A stretch of 64,000 bases of DNA from Anaerolineales bacterium (GCA_030680795.1 JAUXUL010000045.1:1-64000), one strand, 5' to 3'; shown: positions 1 through 8,849, numbered from the stretch's first letter. The notes: generated from the letters alone by a model not told the origin. Translations and numbers: made by a program.

Positions 1-2
1 CT

Positions 3-458
3 GTTGACGATCACCTTGTGCGCGGTGGATTCCATAATCAATCGCTTAATACGACTCGCGCACACATGGTCCGCGCAGTCTTCGAAGGTGTTGCTTACAA
101 CTCGCGCTGGTTGTTGAAATACGTGGAGCAATTCAACAAGCGGCCAGTGGCTGCCATCAACATCGTCGGGGGCGGGGCTAAGTCGAATATCTGGTGCCAG
201 ATCCATGCCGATGTGTTGAACCGTCCGATCCGGCAAGTTAAAGACCCGATTGAGGTCAATGTGCGCGGCACGGCGTTGCTGGCTTCTGCATCACTGGGAT
301 ATCTGCGCTATGACGAGATCGGTACACACGTAAAGATCGCCAACACGTATATGCCAAACCCAGATCATCGCAAAATTTACGACGAGTTATTTCACGAGTT
401 CGTTGCGATCTATAAAAGCAACCGAAAGATTTACGCACGCTTGAATCAAATGCATTAA
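3..458 (+). CDS. FGGY-family carbohydrate kinase, C-terminal part (xylulokinase-like)
   Basis: The reading frame is already open at the left edge of the window, with codons for VDDHLV upstream of the first possible GTG at 18, so this is the 3' end of a longer gene. About 150 residues are visible, against roughly 500 for the whole family. They cover the C-terminal actin-like ATPase lobe. The stretch NIVGGGAKSNIWCQIHADVL is the adenosine-binding signature of FGGY kinases, followed by a typical RGTALLASASLGY helix. FGGY enzymes phosphorylate sugars such as xylulose in the cytoplasm. The substrate-selecting N-terminal lobe lies outside the window, so xylulose is only the best guess. The next gene starts 63 bases downstream on the same strand. 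Confidence 0.85.
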   Translation, partial: VDDHLVRGGFHNQSLNTTRAHMVRAVFEGVAYNSRWLLKYVEQFNKRPVAAINIVGGGAKSNIWCQIHADVLNRPIRQVKDPIEVNVRGTALLASASLGYLRYDEIGTHVKIANTYMPNPDHRKIYDELFHEFVAIYKSNRKIYARLNQMH

Positions 459-521
459 CAAGTTCGTACCGCGGCATTTATGTCGCGGTACAGCTCGTCT
501 CTATAAAATTGGAGATCATTC

Positions 522-2024
522 ATGAGTTGGAAAGATAACATTATCAAACAACTGGGGCGACTAAATCCGCGCATTTTAGCCTCCCTAGAAAAGGGCATGA
601 AAGCCATTCCCGCTGTCAGCAAAAAAATCGAAGAAGAATATGCTGAAATCATGGTTGAATTGGAAAACTCAACCAAACCATATAAAAATAAATTCACTAC
701 CTTCACGAAGATTCCCAATGCTGGGCGCAGTCACACGGATGTTCTGCGCGATATGGAAGCGATGCGCGAACAGGAAGAATCTCACTGGAAGGATGGCTTT
801 GTTTCAGGCGCGGTTTATCATGGAGATCAGGAACATATTGATTTTCTAAATCAAATCTACGCCATCAACTCACAGAGCAATCCTCTCCATGCGGATATTT
901 GGCCTAGCGCAACCAAGTTCGAAGCGGAAATTGTGGCGATGACGGGAAACATGCTTGGCGGGGCAGGTCAAAATGTTTGCGGCACACTTTCATCCGGCGG
1001 CACGGAAAGCATCATGCTCGCGATGAAAACCTATCGGGATTGGGCGCGGGAGAAGAAAGGCATTACAAAGCCTGAGATGATCGTCCCAGTGACGGCACAT
1101 GCCGCGTTCGATAAAGCCAGTCAATACTTTAATATCAAAACCATCCATATCCCAGTGGACGAGAATTTTTGCGCGGATGTGAATGTGGCAAAAAAAGCGA
1201 TCACTGCGAACACAATCGTTATCGTCGGTTCGGCTCCTTCCTTCCCGCACGGAGCGATTGACCCGATCGCGGAGTTGTCCGAACTCGCGCGCCAGCATAG
1301 CATCGGCTTTCACACCGATGCGTGCCTGGGTGGATTCGTCCTGCCGTGGGCGGAAAAATTGGGATACCCCGTGCCGCCGTTTGACTTCCGCTTGCCGGGT
1401 GTGACTTCCATGTCTGCGGATACACACAAATATGGATATGCGGCGAAAGGCACGTCGGTTGTTTTGTATCGCGGCGAGGAGTTGAGACACTTTCAGTATT
1501 ACACCACCACCGAATGGCCCGGTGGATTATATTTTTCGCCAACCTTTGCAGGAAGCCGCCCCGGGGCATTGAGCGCGGCTTGTTGGGCTGCGTTGACTAC
1601 GATCGGCGCAGAAGGATATTTGTCTGCGACCAAAAAGATACTTGAAACAGCCGCAGCCATCAAACAGGGAATTCGTGAAATCCCTGAGTTGTATGTTCTC
1701 GGAGACCCACTCTTTGTGGTTGCATTTGCATCAGAATCGATCAATGTTTACAAAGTATTGGATTACATGTCGCATAAAAAATGGAGTTTGAACGGACTGC
1801 ATAAACCGACATGCGTGCATTTATGCGTCACATTGCGGCATACTCAACCCGGTGTTACAAAACGCTTTCTTGCAGATGTACGCGAGGCAGTTGAGCACGT
1901 TAAACTGCATCCAGAAGAAAAAGGGACGATGGCTCCTGTCTACGGTATGGCGGCGACCTTGCCTCTGCGTGGTATGGTCAGTGACCTTCTCAAAAAATAT
2001 CTCGACTTGATTTTCAAGCCGTGA
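522..2024 (+). CDS. PLP-dependent lyase/decarboxylase, sphingosine-1-phosphate lyase-like
   Basis: A 500-residue fold-type I PLP enzyme of the group II decarboxylase / sphingosine-1-phosphate lyase family. Visible signatures are the phosphate-binding [12 protein letters not shown], the PLP-ring region TAHAAFDKA, the cofactor aspartate in HTDACLGGF, and the Schiff-base lysine (residue 303) in [13 protein letters not shown]. Family members cleave long-chain base phosphates, or act as related amine-compound lyases or decarboxylases. Length and motif spacing fit S1P lyase better than glutamate decarboxylase. The eukaryotic N-terminal membrane helix is absent, so the protein is probably soluble. 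A GGAG Shine-Dalgarno (SD) sequence precedes the ATG. The true substrate cannot be read from sequence. Confidence 0.85.
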   Translation: MSWKDNIIKQLGRLNPRILASLEKGMKAIPAVSKKIEEEYAEIMVELENSTKPYKNKFTTFTKIPNAGRSHTDVLRDMEAMREQEESHWKDGFVSGAVYHGDQEHIDFLNQIYAINSQSNPLHADIWPSATKFEAEIVAMTGNMLGGAGQNVCGTLSSGGTESIMLAMKTYRDWAREKKGITKPEMIVPVTAHAAFDKASQYFNIKTIHIPVDENFCADVNVAKKAITANTIVIVGSAPSFPHGAIDPIAELSELARQHSIGFHTDACLGGFVLPWAEKLGYPVPPFDFRLPGVTSMSADTHKYGYAAKGTSVVLYRGEELRHFQYYTTTEWPGGLYFSPTFAGSRPGALSAACWAALTTIGAEGYLSATKKILETAAAIKQGIREIPELYVLGDPLFVVAFASESINVYKVLDYMSHKKWSLNGLHKPTCVHLCVTLRHTQPGVTKRFLADVREAVEHVKLHPEEKGTMAPVYGMAATLPLRGMVSDLLKKYLDLIFKP

Positions 2025-2034
2025 TGTTTATATG

Positions 2035-2081
2035 GAAGAGAAAAAGACTCTCGCTGCGATTTCGAGAGTCTTTTTCTCTTC
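2035..2081. terminator. Bidirectional intrinsic terminator
   Basis: A perfect 19-bp inverted repeat (2035-2053 and 2063-2081) encloses a 9-nt loop. The arms contain an A-tract and a T-tract, so the hairpin is followed by U-rich RNA on either strand. It lies between convergent genes ending at 2024 (+) and 2109 (-). Confidence 0.85.
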
Positions 2082-2108
2082 ACTGATTACTGAAAACTGA
2101 TTCCTGTA

Positions 2109-3410
2109 TTACCCGCATCCGCCACCAGACTTATCGCGTTTCAATTGTAATTTGATCTTGGCTTCAAATTCCAATTTTTCATATTCAATAGGACTGGGGT
2201 CACATGACTCGTAACGGCTGCCTAATGCCGCGGGGAAGATGTAGCCCAATTGGTCGTCGCCAGGCTTTGGGGCGGATTGAAGCGTTTCGTCATCCTTGCC
2301 AAAGAATGCGATCCAGTTGTTGACTCCGCCTTCGAGGATGTACACATTCGAAACGCTTGATCCAACGAGAGTCTTCCAAGCTGATATTGCGGCGGTTTCG
2401 TCGTTGCTCATCAAAATAATGACGGTGTTCGCAGGTGGCTCGCTTAGCAAAACGGGGACAACCTCCGTGAGGTGTTCCAGCGGAACGTTGACCGCATCTT
2501 CAATATGATAGAGGTTGTAATCAGCTTCGGAGCGCACATCGAGATAAACAGGATTCATTGCCTGATTGTATTTTGCTTTGAAGGCTTCGGCAGGCGTGAT
2601 GAATACAAGCCGATTTTCAAGCATTTCATCCGCAGTGTAGGTTAATGTATTGACGATGGGGTCCGCGTTTAACTGTGGGATGGTTTCAGTGCGCGTGAAC
2701 TCAACCTTGTTATATTTATCTTCAAGCGAAGGACTGCCAATCGCCAAAACTGCAACCGCCGCGGCGAATAGTGTCATTGCGCCTGCTACGCGGAGTTTGG
2801 GTTCCTTGCTCAAATCTTTTTTGCCAAAGATGCGCTCAAGCTGTTCACCGCCCCAGAACATGAAGAGCGCCATGAGGATGACGATCACAACCACTGCGCC
2901 AACAGGAATGCCGAAGACCTGATCGAGAGTGAGGCGTCCATAGTAGCCCGCGTTGGTGTACCAGCCGTCGAAATATTTTTCGGTTTCACCAAAGAGGAAC
3001 GCGCCAACAAACCCGCCGAACATAAATAACATGCCGTCAATCTTGCCTGTTGAGGCAGACGCGAGCGAAGTGGTGGGGCAAAATCCGCCAACGATAAAAC
3101 CAACCCCCATGATCAACCCGCCGAGAATGCCAGAGGCGAGGTAGGTTGGGTTGACCCAAACCTGGCTGAAATCGAGAATGCCAAGCCCTACCGCGCCGAA
3201 CAACAGAACCATTGCCACTGTGATCGCAGTGAACATGACTTTGAGCACGGTCATTTCAGTGAAATAAAATTGTGCGGCGAGTTTTCTTGAATCGCCAAAG
3301 CCAGACATTTCAAGTGTGAAGCCAAATGCAAAACCGATCACGGCAAAAAGAACATACGTCCATGGGTTGGATGCGCTGACTGTCACGAGAGAGGGGAGAG
3401 GAAAGTTCAT
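2109..3410 (-). CDS. YeeE/YedE sulfur transport protein with C-terminal rhodanese domain
   Basis: A 433-residue membrane protein. Residues 15-225 form a YeeE/YedE (DUF395) half with about six hydrophobic segments and the family cysteine in VGGFCPTTSLASAS (C111). YeeE/TsuA proteins move thiosulfate or related sulfur compounds across the inner membrane. Residues about 285-372 are a rhodanese fold (YLDVRSEADYNLYHIEDAVN, ILEGGVNNW). The active-site loop, normally Cys followed by a phosphate-like cradle, reads MSNDETA (334-340), so the sulfur-carrying cysteine is missing. The protein ends SGGGCG. The start at 3410 has AGGAG upstream; a longer frame to 3488 runs into repeat-like DNA. It is the last gene of the sulfur/redox operon, downstream of a second YeeE protein. 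Confidence 0.82.
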   Translation of the reverse strand: MNFPLPSLVTVSASNPWTYVLFAVIGFAFGFTLEMSGFGDSRKLAAQFYFTEMTVLKVMFTAITVAMVLLFGAVGLGILDFSQVWVNPTYLASGILGGLIMGVGFIVGGFCPTTSLASASTGKIDGMLFMFGGFVGAFLFGETEKYFDGWYTNAGYYGRLTLDQVFGIPVGAVVVIVILMALFMFWGGEQLERIFGKKDLSKEPKLRVAGAMTLFAAAVAVLAIGSPSLEDKYNKVEFTRTETIPQLNADPIVNTLTYTADEMLENRLVFITPAEAFKAKYNQAMNPVYLDVRSEADYNLYHIEDAVNVPLEHLTEVVPVLLSEPPANTVIILMSNDETAAISAWKTLVGSSVSNVYILEGGVNNWIAFFGKDDETLQSAPKPGDDQLGYIFPAALGSRYESCDPSPIEYEKLEFEAKIKLQLKRDKSGGGCG

Positions 3411-3560
3411 TTTTGTTTCTCCTGATATTATTTCGCGCTGAGCGGAGGGTCGAGTGATTGTTGAGACCCGTGGTCGCATTGTCCCCAAAGGGGGAAGCGC
3501 CAGCCGAAGATGCTCTTCAACTTCACTCCGCTTCGCTGCGTTCCGCTCAGGGCGTAGAAT
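3411..3560. repeat. Repeat-like spacer between the two YeeE genes
   Basis: About 150 bp of non-coding DNA inside an otherwise tight operon. It carries fragments such as CTTCGCTGCGTTCCGCTCAG and CGCTGAGCGGAGG. These resemble the dispersed CTTCG...GCTCAG(G/A) words seen elsewhere in the window (malQ insert near 23830, and near 63630). Apart from the SD of the downstream gene it contains nothing else I can identify. Confidence 0.35.
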
Positions 3561-4112
3561 TTACAACCAAAACTTCCTTACAAAATATGCGGTGGCATAC
3601 GCGCCGCCGAAGATGGCGAACATGATCGCCCAGGAGCCAGCCGCGAGAGTCGCGCCGCCTGAGAGTGCCTGCCCCGATGTGCATCCGCGTGCCATGCGCG
3701 CGCCGTAGAGGAATATCACGCCGCCGAGGAAAGCCATCAGCCAGCGTGTGCGGTTGGAGATGTTAGGTCCTTTGGTCGTCATGAATTTCAATCGCCCGTT
3801 GAAGAATCCAGATGCAAAACCTCCGAACAGCGCGCCGAAGAATACTGGCACGATCCAATCATCTAAAGGATTTTTATCCCCACCTGCCATCTTCAAGAGA
3901 TAGGGCGTGTTGTCCACATGAGAGGGTGAGACAACGTCTACAATTGCCGCATCAATGCGGCTCGTCGCGCCTGATGAGCCAAGTCCGTTACCTGTCAGGA
4001 AGAATGCGAGGAACAAGACAATTCCCAACACTATTCCACCAAAGTATGGATGTACATAGGGCTTTTCAGGGCGATTGAATATTGATTTCTTGTTAGATGA
4101 TGTAACTGTCAT
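3561..4112 (-). CDS. YeeE/YedE family sulfur transport protein
   Basis: A 183-residue integral membrane protein with four to five hydrophobic segments (about 22-42, 86-104, 123-141, 158-177). It has the hallmark ARGCTSGQALSGG motif with C144. This half-size YeeE unit complements the one encoded downstream at 2109-3410. In TsuA-type transporters the two halves are joined in one chain and conserved cysteines relay thiosulfate. Here the two units are separate polypeptides encoded next to each other. An SD-like GGAG lies upstream of the ATG. Its position behind two multiheme cytochromes suggests import or export of a sulfur oxyanion or sulfide-level product handled by those enzymes. The transported species is inferred. 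Confidence 0.83.
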   Translation of the reverse strand: MTVTSSNKKSIFNRPEKPYVHPYFGGIVLGIVLFLAFFLTGNGLGSSGATSRIDAAIVDVVSPSHVDNTPYLLKMAGGDKNPLDDWIVPVFFGALFGGFASGFFNGRLKFMTTKGPNISNRTRWLMAFLGGVIFLYGARMARGCTSGQALSGGATLAAGSWAIMFAIFGGAYATAYFVRKFWL

Positions 4113-4133
4113 TTCAGTCTCCTTTGTCTTATT

Positions 4134-4232
4134 CCGTCATTTCGAGGAGCGTCTTTTGCGACGAAGCAATCTCCAACTCTGTAGAAGGTTGCTTCGGGCC
4201 CCTTCGGGAGAGCACCGCCCTCGCAATAACGA
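4134..4232. repeat. Palindromic intergenic repeat, copy 1 (MITE/REP-like)
   Basis: A roughly 95-bp unit that begins CGTCATTTCGAGGAGCG and ends CCCTCGCAATAACGA. The ends are inverted relative to each other, and an inner pair (ACGAAGCAATCTC / GGTTGCTTCGGGC) is also inverted. It aligns with the unit at 13222-13315. It sits in the gap between the YeeE gene and the heptaheme cytochrome gene, where it could form a stable hairpin in the operon mRNA. No transposase is associated, so it would be non-autonomous. Confidence 0.75.
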
Positions 4233-4238
4233 TTAACT

Positions 4239-6947
4239 TTACTTCTTCCCATCTTCTTCATGGACTTCCATATCTTCCCAGCCAGTGATCATCGCCGCAA
4301 TGGGATCCAGCGGTGTTGGGCCGGCTGTGGTTGTCAGATACACGTGACCGATGATGAAAGTCCCAAGCAGCCATGCCGTTAAGGTGTGGATGGGTGCCAG
4401 GATGGTCAACCCGTTGAGGGCATCCGAGAAAGCGGGCCAACGTTCCGTACCCCAGATCAGGATGCCAGTCACACCTTGCAAGGGCAAAAGAACCGTGAGC
4501 AAGCCAAAATATGTTATTTTTTGCAATGGATTGAATTTGCGTTCTTTCGTTTTCTCGAAGGGATGTTTCTCGTGTTTGAAGATTCCTACGATGTAGTATT
4601 TTGCCTGGGCAATTGCCTGATCGAAGAAACCGTAGGGATGAGGAACGTATTGTTGTATCTCTCCGCTTACCACGTGCCAGAAAAGAGAGAGCAGGAAGTT
4701 GAACACAAGCAGCGCGGCTAATATCGTATGGGTGGTCACCATGACGCGGAAGGAGAGAGCGCTAAATAGGTCGGGGCGATGGATCGCCATTCCCGTTAAT
4801 AATAAGATAGTGATGCCCAATGCTTGAAGCCAGTGCCAAAATCTTTCGTAGGCTTCATACATGTAAATATGTTTTGTCTTCATGGCAGGCTTTGGGTGAC
4901 GTTTTGCAGCCAGGTAACGTAATCCGCTATGCGCCACGACGCCAAGGATCGTGCCTATGAGCATCGCCAAGCCGAGCCAATCAATCCAGGAGGCGCGGTC
5001 AGAGCCAAATACGTACATCTTGTCGTTCGCGGGTGTTGGTTGATAGTACAATGCGCCGTCTTCAGTTTTGATGATCTCGCCCGAACCTTTGACGTTATTA
5101 TCCTCATCGAAAACAGGCATGACAGGAGCATGGTCTGCGAGTTTGATGGGTTGCGACACGCGAGAGTTTTCATTGTGGCAGGCTTTGCAATCGTTGACAG
5201 CGTCTGTGCCTTGTGTGACGTTGTGGTTGATGCTGTACGGTTGCACCAGACCTTCAATACGTGGATTATTCAACCCAAGCGCGGCGAGTTTTGTTTTGAC
5301 GGTTTCCTCTTTCGCAGGTGAGTCGATCACCAATTCGTCATTGCTGAGTTTGCCGTCGCTGTTTGCGTCGAAGGCGTTGACGATATCAGATGCATAGTTG
5401 CCCTGATCGAGGAATGCAGACTCAAGGTCCATGAGGCGAACGGGGCGGGTGTTTCCATTTGTATCGTCATAGACCCAATAGAAGGATGTGATCAAGTTAT
5501 ACGGCGCGAGCAATGTATCGCCGTCAATATTGGTGCGGTTGAGCAAGACAGGTTCGTAGCCTGTGACGAGTGAGGTTACTGCATTGGGAGCGCCTTCCAC
5601 GCCGCGGCATGATTCGATGGCTGTGCCATTGGTTGTGATCACGGTCCAGTCATAGGTTTGGATGGCGGGCGCATACATCTGTGGGATGTGACAGGTTTCG
5701 CAGGCAACTGCTGCCATGTGTTTTTCAATGTAAGGCAGCCAATCGGAATGACCTTTACTTGCATCGTGGCATGAGTCGCAGCGGCGCATTGTTCCTTTGA
5801 GTTTTGGCGCCACATTGAATTGTGCGCTTTCGCCGCGTGCGAAATTATGGTCTGGTCTTTCAAGGTATTCGCCGATATCCAGTGTGCGCGGATCATAGAT
5901 TAGATGTTCTGGATTTGCGCCCTGGGCTTCAAGGACGTGCGCAGGATTATTTGTTGCGTAGTGACAGTCGGTGCACTGTAATTGACGTTCTGAATGAATA
6001 TCCCAGGAACGGTCCAAGTCATTTTTGCCCGTGAGATTTACGCCTGATTCGTTGATGCGTTGTGAAGAGACGACTTGTCCTGTTGTTGCAGTTTGTGGAT
6101 AGTTTAAATCGCACGCATTGTAAACGAGGGGTGTCTCAGTATCGGTGTGAATCTCACCATGACACGCCGCGCAATTTGAATTAGTAGGATCCTGGATTTT
6201 CAGGATTTCGCTTTGTATTTCACCTATTTCATTGAAGACGGCGGCGTTGTATTCCCAACCCTCTGCTGTTTGACTGACGATATCCAAACCAAGCAGGGTG
6301 GCTGTGTTGGCATTGACAAATTCACCTGCGTGGATCGCGTCTGCACGCGCGGTGGTGTTGGGCGACTCAAGATGGCATAGGAAGCAGTTCATTTCCATTG
6401 TGCCTGATTTGTCCCAATCCCATGATGTTACATTTCCATTCTCATTCAAGATGGAAGTTTCAGGATTATCCTTGCTTGCGTTTATATCTGTAAGCAATTT
6501 TCCGTCACGGGAAGTTGTAGCAGGTCCACTGCCTACAACACGTTCACCATTCAACATGAGCCATTCGGCTGTGGAAAGATCAAGCCGTTCATCACCTTTC
6601 TGTGAGAGATAGCGATAGGTGAGAGGATTCCATTGACCGAATAATCCAGAGCTGGTATCAAATGTATTGCTCGAGGTGTTGTAATCAGATAAGCCAAGAT
6701 CAGAATGGAATGCGTGTGATGAGATGAATTCTGTATCGTGGCATTGTCCGCAGGTTTGCATGGTGGAAATTTCGTTTCTGCTTTCTATAACATTTATGCC
6801 ATTTGAATCAAGCAGAGCAAAGTTTGGATGAAGAGCAGATGCCTGTTGTTTAGGAGCAGGTCCGGGTGAGGCGAGAACCGTGTTGATCCCAAAGGCGAGG
6901 GCGAGGAGTGCAAGTCCAAAAAATGTGAGGAGTTTGTATTTGTTCAT
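4239..6947 (-). CDS. Heptaheme cytochrome c fused to a cytochrome b561-like membrane domain
   Basis: A 902-residue protein. An N-terminal signal/anchor helix (5-27) is followed by a large extracytoplasmic region with seven CXXCH sites (CGQCH at 66-70, then CFLCH, CAACH, CTDCH, CDSCH, CETCH, CKACH near 590). A textbook EF-hand loop, DANSDGKLSNDE, lies near residue 525, implying bound calcium. From about residue 660 there is one helix, then a four-helix cytochrome b domain (YERFWHWLQALGITILLLTG, HTILAALLVFNFLLSLFWH, and a late histidine in IIGHVYL) like thiosulfate reductase or formate dehydrogenase gamma subunits. It probably links the quinone pool to periplasmic hemes. It follows the octaheme gene by 50 bp, making it the likely electron donor. 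No close named family was recognised for the whole chain. Confidence 0.85.
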   Translation of the reverse strand: MNKYKLLTFFGLALLALAFGINTVLASPGPAPKQQASALHPNFALLDSNGINVIESRNEISTMQTCGQCHDTEFISSHAFHSDLGLSDYNTSSNTFDTSSGLFGQWNPLTYRYLSQKGDERLDLSTAEWLMLNGERVVGSGPATTSRDGKLLTDINASKDNPETSILNENGNVTSWDWDKSGTMEMNCFLCHLESPNTTARADAIHAGEFVNANTATLLGLDIVSQTAEGWEYNAAVFNEIGEIQSEILKIQDPTNSNCAACHGEIHTDTETPLVYNACDLNYPQTATTGQVVSSQRINESGVNLTGKNDLDRSWDIHSERQLQCTDCHYATNNPAHVLEAQGANPEHLIYDPRTLDIGEYLERPDHNFARGESAQFNVAPKLKGTMRRCDSCHDASKGHSDWLPYIEKHMAAVACETCHIPQMYAPAIQTYDWTVITTNGTAIESCRGVEGAPNAVTSLVTGYEPVLLNRTNIDGDTLLAPYNLITSFYWVYDDTNGNTRPVRLMDLESAFLDQGNYASDIVNAFDANSDGKLSNDELVIDSPAKEETVKTKLAALGLNNPRIEGLVQPYSINHNVTQGTDAVNDCKACHNENSRVSQPIKLADHAPVMPVFDEDNNVKGSGEIIKTEDGALYYQPTPANDKMYVFGSDRASWIDWLGLAMLIGTILGVVAHSGLRYLAAKRHPKPAMKTKHIYMYEAYERFWHWLQALGITILLLTGMAIHRPDLFSALSFRVMVTTHTILAALLVFNFLLSLFWHVVSGEIQQYVPHPYGFFDQAIAQAKYYIVGIFKHEKHPFEKTKERKFNPLQKITYFGLLTVLLPLQGVTGILIWGTERWPAFSDALNGLTILAPIHTLTAWLLGTFIIGHVYLTTTAGPTPLDPIAAMITGWEDMEVHEEDGKK

Positions 6948-6997
6948 AGTGTCATCCTTGCGGATTAGGAATTACCTAATCCCTAAATTCCTTTTTC

Positions 6998-8431
6998 CTA
7001 CCGCCCGCCCCATTCGATCGGGTCACCGGGGTAACCGAGGGCTTCCCAATCCATGCGGCCAGATTCACCGTGACAGGAGTCGCATTGCAATGCCTTGTCT
7101 GCGGATTGCACCATGTGAGTTGTGGGCCAGTACATATAGGTTTCAGTGAAGCCGTATTCGCCGCTGTAATCCAAGCCCGTGATGGGTGTGGCTAATTCAA
7201 AGGAGCTGTTCCAGTCGAAGGTTGTCCAGAATCCGCCTTCACCTGATGTAACAGGTTGAAGCAAATAATTGTTTACTGTGTCGTAAGGCTGCTTGGCAAT
7301 ATGCAGTTTGAATGGAAATATCTTCGCGGTTGTGTCTTCGATATCCCCAGCAGGTTTGTTGATGTAGGTGGGACCATCCGTGCCGATCCTGTCGCCGAGG
7401 ATGTAACGATATTCGTTGTCCCCATTGAACCAAAGATAAGTGGGCTTGAAATTCTTTTCGTAGACAAATTCACCTTTGATCTTGAGATAAGTGAAGTGAT
7501 CGTCTTCGCGTCCCTCCTGGCCTGCTTGTGACCAGTCCCAATAAACTTTGGTGGGGTCTTCGAGCGCGATTGCAGGAATGTGGCATGTTTGACATGCTAC
7601 TGAGGCTAGATGCGTGTTGTTGCGTTCGTCTTGATGTTTTTGGTCAACGTGGCATTGCTCGCAGGAAACTTGTTCTTGCGGGTCAATGGTGTAGTTATCT
7701 GAGATCAAACGACCCAGAATTTGATGATTGGTTGTGATGTGGCAGTCGGTGCATTGCATGTTGAGTTCGCCGCCCATGTGTATATCGAGATTTTCATCGG
7801 GGAAATATAAACTCTCGTCGAGGTCGCCATGTTTGACGCCGTTACCGCCGCCGCCGTCGAAGTGACATTTGCCGCAGTTCTCGCGTGTCGGGGCGCGGAC
7901 ACTTTGCGCGGCAGCGAGCAAGTCTACGCCGTCAGCGGGGTTACCGAACTCACCCTTTCCATAAGCGCCCATGTCAGCATGACACGCGAGACAATCCACA
8001 TTTTCGGCCCTGGCAAGCGCGGATTCTTTTCCTTTTTCCCAGCCATAACCTGCATGGCAGGACATACATTTATTTTCGTTGCCCTGTGAGCCGATGCAGA
8101 AATTGTTGATCTGGTTAATTTTTCCGATAGTCACATCTTCATCGCGCCAGGGAACGTCAAAGGCATTTGATTCCCACGTCCAGTGCGTGGTTTTCATCAA
8201 GTCAGTTGCGGATTCTTCATGACATACAAGACAGGCGCGTGTCACATCCTGTCCCGTTTTGAATTCACCTTTGACGATGTCTTTATGATCCACGTGAACG
8301 AGTTTGGTAGGGATGTGAGCCGCAGGGTCGTTGGATGCCTGGGCGCGGGGTAGGTAGTAAATGACCGGGACTAGGATCAGCAACAAAATGCCGAGCAGCC
8401 CCAAAGCCCAGGAAGGGAAGCGGTTCTTCAT
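6998..8431 (-). CDS. Octaheme c-type cytochrome, tetrathionate reductase (OTR) family
   Basis: A 477-residue protein with one N-terminal membrane anchor/signal (9-27). It has exactly eight CXXCH motifs: CLVCH (67), CMSCH, CLACH, CGKCH, CTDCH, CEQCH, CQTCH and CDSCH (450). The context FKTGQDVTRACLVCHEESA plus KTTHWTWE and CMSCHAGYGW is characteristic of the OTR family. Family members reduce tetrathionate in vitro and also nitrite and hydroxylamine, so the physiological substrate is open. It lies 12 bp downstream of the ArsR gene and upstream of the heptaheme/cytochrome b fusion and two YeeE transporters. That context favours a sulfur oxyanion. Heme insertion would require cytochrome c maturation genes that are not in this window. 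Confidence 0.88.
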   Translation of the reverse strand: MKNRFPSWALGLLGILLLILVPVIYYLPRAQASNDPAAHIPTKLVHVDHKDIVKGEFKTGQDVTRACLVCHEESATDLMKTTHWTWESNAFDVPWRDEDVTIGKINQINNFCIGSQGNENKCMSCHAGYGWEKGKESALARAENVDCLACHADMGAYGKGEFGNPADGVDLLAAAQSVRAPTRENCGKCHFDGGGGNGVKHGDLDESLYFPDENLDIHMGGELNMQCTDCHITTNHQILGRLISDNYTIDPQEQVSCEQCHVDQKHQDERNNTHLASVACQTCHIPAIALEDPTKVYWDWSQAGQEGREDDHFTYLKIKGEFVYEKNFKPTYLWFNGDNEYRYILGDRIGTDGPTYINKPAGDIEDTTAKIFPFKLHIAKQPYDTVNNYLLQPVTSGEGGFWTTFDWNSSFELATPITGLDYSGEYGFTETYMYWPTTHMVQSADKALQCDSCHGESGRMDWEALGYPGDPIEWGGR

Positions 8432-8443
8432 CTAACATTCTCC

Positions 8444-8779
8444 TTATGCGATTTCATTGATCAGGCTTGCACGCTCGGTCATACGGTCCCGCATAACGGA
8501 TCGCAGAAGATCGAGCGCCTGAATTAATCTTTGATCTGAAAGATGATAGGTGACGATGGTGCCGGTGCGGACAGTTTGTACCAAGCCCCGCTCACGCATA
8601 ACTTTGAGATGCCGCGATGTAGTGGGCTGATTCAACCCGAGTTCATGGGTGAGTTCGGTTACATTGAGAGGTTTCTCGTTGAGGGCATACAGCATGAGGA
8701 TGCGATTGGGGTCAGAAAGGGCGGAGCAAAAATCTGCCTCGAGTTGGGAAATTTCCTGTTTAAGAGTTTGATTAATCAT
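8444..8779 (-). CDS. ArsR/SmtB-family transcriptional regulator of the cytochrome/YeeE operon
   Basis: A 111-residue winged helix-turn-helix protein. DPNRILMLYAL, then NVTELTHELGLNQPTTSRHL (recognition helix) and the wing VRTGTIVTYHL are typical ArsR features. The start at 8779 is chosen because AAGGAC lies at good spacing; an earlier ATG at 8800 lacks one. Only one cysteine (FCSALSDP) is present, so neither the two-cysteine persulfide sensor of SqrR/BigR nor a classical metal site is visible. It is the first gene of the operon, 12 bp before the octaheme cytochrome, which suggests repression of its own operon. The ligand cannot be read from the sequence. Confidence 0.85.
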   Translation of the reverse strand: MINQTLKQEISQLEADFCSALSDPNRILMLYALNEKPLNVTELTHELGLNQPTTSRHLKVMRERGLVQTVRTGTIVTYHLSDQRLIQALDLLRSVMRDRMTERASLINEIA

Positions 8780-8792
8780 GTTGTCCTTGCCT

Positions 8793-8849
8793 ATATTCAT
8801 ATAAACGCATATTTGCAACCCCATCATAATATTGTGATGCTTTGTACAA
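8793..8849 (-). promoter_or_regulatory. Candidate promoter and AT-rich operator of the ArsR operon
   Basis: On the minus strand TTGTAC (8849-8844) and TATGAT (8828-8823) form a possible promoter with a short 15-bp spacer. Immediately downstream an AT-rich imperfect dyad, ATATTCATATAAACGCATAT (8793-8812 on the plus strand), overlaps the expected transcription start. This position and composition are typical of ArsR autorepression sites. Both parts are pattern-based guesses. Confidence 0.35.

Noticed and set aside
8444-8827. The longer ArsR start at 8827
   Set aside because: There is no SD at that start, and the frame upstream of 8779 overlaps the predicted promoter and operator.
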